NCBI GenBank assembly: GCA_035551935.1
Contig: DASZMJ010000164.1
Span: 1 to 5,791, forward strand
DNA: 5,791 nt
Direction: 5' to 3'
DNA from: DASZMJ01 sp035551935
GTDB taxonomy: Bacteria > Planctomycetota > Planctomycetia > Isosphaerales > Isosphaeraceae
Shown one piece after another: positions 3,929 to 5,791 of the stretch. Made by a program: the position numbers and the translations under genes. The stretch's first letter is position 1. Each line of letters starts with the position of its first letter. The notes below the pieces were generated by a model that was not told the DNA's origin, did no database searches, and was given only the letters and a program-made list of their open reading frames with translations.

Positions 3929-4831
3929 ATGCGACGCCGATGGTTCCAGTGGCCGCTCCGGTTCGCCCTGGTGCTGCCGGTCGTCTGCGCGCTGGGATTG
4001 AAGGTGTTGCCGGCGCGGAGGATCCCCCGCCCGCCCGCGAACATCGAAGGGATGACCGACCTGCCGATCGCGGTCGAGGTCGTCGACGCCGGCGACGGCC
4101 GGCCGGTCGAGGGGGCCCGGTTCGAGGTCGTGTCCAAGCACATGGGCCCGGATGGCGCGCGGAAGCGGGCCGTGACCGACTTCCGCGGCCGTGCCGAGAT
4201 CGTCGCCACGTTCCACTACGAGGATTCCCCGTCGACCGGCGGTACCTCCCGCATCGTGAACACCTGGGACCATTGGCTGAAGGTCTCGAAGGACGGGCGC
4301 GAGGCGGCGGTCCTCGATCTCGGGCAGGTCGCCGGCGCCCCGTCGGACCGCGCCCGGTTCGACGTGAAGGTCGCCCTCCGCGACGGCCGCGACGCGGGCC
4401 TCGGGCCCTTCGAGGGCCGGTTCGAGGGCGAGGACGGCGAGACGCTCCTGGTCGAGGCCGACGGAACCTTCTATTATCATAAGATGCTCTGCTTCAGCGA
4501 GGACGAGCGATTCGGGCTCGTGGCGCTCGAAGGGCAACTCCTGCACGTCCGCCCCGTCGGCCAGGATGATTATGGGTATGATCATTTCGACAGATTTTAC
4601 GAGCCGATCCGCTGGGGCGGGCGCCTCTACCTCGTCCCGCCCGAGTCCCTCGGTTCCTTCTGCCGGATGGTGGCCGACGGCCTCGAGGGGCGGCGTGTCC
4701 CGATCGGCTTCCTCGTGCGCGGGGCCGTCGCCGGAATCCTGCCCGAGGGATTGCCCGAGGTCCCGGCGCCTTACCGGCATCACTTCCGCGATCGGAAGGA
4801 TCCCGCGACGCCAATCCCGTGGAACCGGTAG
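3929..4831 (+). CDS. Unrecognised membrane-anchored or exported protein with a possible beta-sandwich domain (300 aa)
   Basis: ATG at 3929 has GGAGGG seven bases upstream and follows folD after 16 bases, so it is probably co-transcribed. The N-terminus MRRRWFQ plus a hydrophobic segment (about 9-27, WPLRFALVLPVVCALGLKV) is a signal anchor or uncleaved signal peptide. No clear cleavage site is seen, and Cys20 lies inside the hydrophobic stretch rather than in a lipobox. Residues 45-100 (LPIAVEVVDAGDGRPVEGARF ... TDFRGRAEI) follow the pattern of a carboxypeptidase-regulatory or transthyretin-like beta-sandwich, 'V-x-D-x-x-x-g-x-P-v-x-g-a'. A second beta-rich half (about 161-240) contains FEGRFEGEDGETLLVEADG and a Tyr/Asp/His-rich stretch near 212-225. 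No enzyme motif is recognised. It probably acts at the cell envelope; its link to folate or sugar metabolism is unclear and may be only positional. Confidence 0.82.
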   Translation: MRRRWFQWPLRFALVLPVVCALGLKVLPARRIPRPPANIEGMTDLPIAVEVVDAGDGRPVEGARFEVVSKHMGPDGARKRAVTDFRGRAEIVATFHYEDSPSTGGTSRIVNTWDHWLKVSKDGREAAVLDLGQVAGAPSDRARFDVKVALRDGRDAGLGPFEGRFEGEDGETLLVEADGTFYYHKMLCFSEDERFGLVALEGQLLHVRPVGQDDYGYDHFDRFYEPIRWGGRLYLVPPESLGSFCRMVADGLEGRRVPIGFLVRGAVAGILPEGLPEVPAPYRHHFRDRKDPATPIPWNR

Positions 4832-4846
4832 GCCGGGGAGGGGCCC

Positions 4847-5689
4847 ATGATCCGCCTGGGAATCTGCAACGAGCTGTTCGAGGGGTGGGACTTCCAGCGC
4901 GTCTGCGCGACGGTCGCGGCGCTGGGGTACGACGGCATCGAGATCGCGCCGTTCACGCTGGCGCCGAAGGTCACGGACTTGCCGGCGTGGCGGCGGAGGG
5001 AGCTGCGGGAGACGGTCGTCGACGCGGGCCTGGCGACGATCGGCCTGCACTGGCTGCTCGCGAAGACGGAGGGATTGCACCTGACGAGCCCCGACGCCGA
5101 CACGCGACGGCGGACGGCCGCGTACCTCGTCGAGCTGGCGCGGGCGACGCACGACCTGGGGGGCTCCTTGATGGTCTTCGGCTCGCCGAAGCAGCGCGAC
5201 CTCTTGCCGGGCGTCGACTACCACCAGGGGATGGACTTCGCCACGGAGGTCTTCACCGCGATCCTGCCCGCGTTGACGGCCTTCGAGGTGGACCTCTGCA
5301 TCGAGCCCCTGGCGCGGTCGGAGACGAACTTCCTGACCTCGATCGACCAGGCGAACGACCTGATCCGGCGGCTCGACCACGACCGGGTCAAGCTCCACCT
5401 CGACGTCAAGGCGATGAGCGGCGACCCGGGCGGCTCCGTCACCGAGCTGATCGCGAAGCACGGCGCCGAGGCCGGCCACTTCCACGCGCAGGACACGAAC
5501 CTCCGCGGCCCCGGCATGGGCGAGGTCGACTTCGACCCGATCCTGAAGACCCTCGTCGCCAGCGGCTACGACGGCTGGGTCTCCGTCGAGGTCTTCGACT
5601 ACTCCGCCGGCGCCGAGGAGACCGCCCACGCGAGCCTCGCCTGCCTCCGCCGCGAGCTGCACGCCGCTCGGGCCCATCGCGGGCATTGA
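4847..5689 (+). CDS. Sugar phosphate isomerase/epimerase-type TIM-barrel protein (280 aa)
   Basis: The product belongs to the AP-endonuclease-2/xylose-isomerase-like TIM-barrel superfamily. Most members isomerise or epimerise sugars, or dehydrate inositol derivatives, using a bound divalent metal. The N-terminus MIRLGICNELF and LGYDGIEIAPFTL (26-38) form the first barrel strands. Likely metal ligands are E153 (CIEPL), D186 (LHLDVKAM), a histidine of HFHAQD (211 or 213) and E248 (VSVEVF), with GPGMGEVDFDPI (221-232) after the histidine strand as is common in the family. Length is normal and all four ligand positions are filled, so it should be active. The substrate cannot be read from the sequence; tagatose/psicose-type epimerase and IolE/IolI-like roles are possible. 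No signal peptide is seen. ATG at 4847 has GGGGAGG about five bases upstream and lies 15 bases after the preceding stop, making it the third gene of the unit. Confidence 0.88.
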   Translation: MIRLGICNELFEGWDFQRVCATVAALGYDGIEIAPFTLAPKVTDLPAWRRRELRETVVDAGLATIGLHWLLAKTEGLHLTSPDADTRRRTAAYLVELARATHDLGGSLMVFGSPKQRDLLPGVDYHQGMDFATEVFTAILPALTAFEVDLCIEPLARSETNFLTSIDQANDLIRRLDHDRVKLHLDVKAMSGDPGGSVTELIAKHGAEAGHFHAQDTNLRGPGMGEVDFDPILKTLVASGYDGWVSVEVFDYSAGAEETAHASLACLRRELHAARAHRGH

Positions 5690-5747
5690 GGCCGGCGTGT
5701 CGGCCCGGGGGCCTTGCCCCGCCCGGCGCCGGTTCGAGGTCGTTTCG
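5690..5747 (+). other. GC-rich 3' flank with two small hairpins
   Basis: Directly after the epimerase-like stop codon GGCCG/CGGCC pairs across a six-base loop (5690-5705). GGGGC/GCCCC then pairs across CTT (5708-5720). Neither has a T tract, so they are weak terminator candidates, but they may protect the 3' end of the three-gene transcript. Confidence 0.3.
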
Positions 5748-5791
5748 CGGCGGGGACTGGCGACTCGAAGACTCGGAGCCAGTCCCCGCCG
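5748..5791 (+). terminator. Perfect 14-bp hairpin downstream of the folD unit; terminator or dispersed repeat
   Basis: CGGCGGGGACTGGC (5748-5761) is fully complementary to GCCAGTCCCCGCCG (5778-5791), with a 16-base loop. The loop carries a tandem GACTCGAA/GACTCGGA repeat. It lies 58 bases after the last gene of the unit, where a terminator is expected. The window ends at the last base of the stem, so a T tract cannot be seen. The long perfect stem and patterned loop fit equally well with a REP-like repeat unit. Confidence 0.45.

Noticed and set aside
2941..4209. Minus-strand open frame of 422 codons opposite folD
   Set aside because: It runs antisense to an unmistakable folD and through the tRNA promoter; the translation is low-complexity.
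3821..5686. Minus-strand open frame of 621 codons opposite the folD unit
   Set aside because: It is a mirror of the GC-rich codon pattern of the epimerase-like and envelope-protein genes; its Arg/Asp/Val-rich translation has no domain logic and it starts without a ribosome binding site.
1..5791. CRISPR array, rRNA, riboswitch or toxin-antitoxin pair
   Set aside because: No regularly spaced direct repeats, no rRNA sequence, no recognisable aptamer core and no small two-gene toxin-antitoxin layout were found.

Overview
The window looks like chromosomal DNA of a very GC-rich (roughly 70%) planctomycete, most likely an Isosphaeraceae-type organism. That placement is inference from base composition and from how the integrase, excisionase and methylase fragments read; no 16S rRNA or other marker is present.

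Left part (about 1-2816): the integrase end of an integrative mobile element seated in a tRNA gene. From the tRNA inward it holds a tyrosine recombinase on the minus strand (start 2762), a small excisionase-like winged-helix protein on the plus strand that converges on it with a 6-base gap, a 450-base non-coding control region with inverted repeats, then on the minus strand a 105-residue helical protein of unknown function and the first 81 codons of what looks like a large mobile-element methylase/helicase. That gene is cut at 140/141 by the end of an IS66-like insertion sequence, whose transposase start runs off the left edge.

Junction (2817-2966): tRNA-Gln(CTG) on the minus strand with a good sigma70-type promoter. 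Its 3' end faces the integrase, 54 bases away, the classical geometry of an element integrated into the 3' end of a tRNA gene.

Right part (2967-5791): host backbone. A tight plus-strand unit carries folD (one-carbon/folate metabolism), an unrecognised membrane-anchored or exported protein with a possible beta-sandwich domain, and a sugar-phosphate isomerase/epimerase-type TIM-barrel protein. Gaps are 16 and 15 bases and each gene has its own strong ribosome binding site. The unit is followed by GC-rich hairpins, the last a perfect 14-bp stem at the right edge.

The main story is a tRNA-Gln mobile element whose recombination genes look intact but whose first large cargo gene has been broken by a second mobile element.
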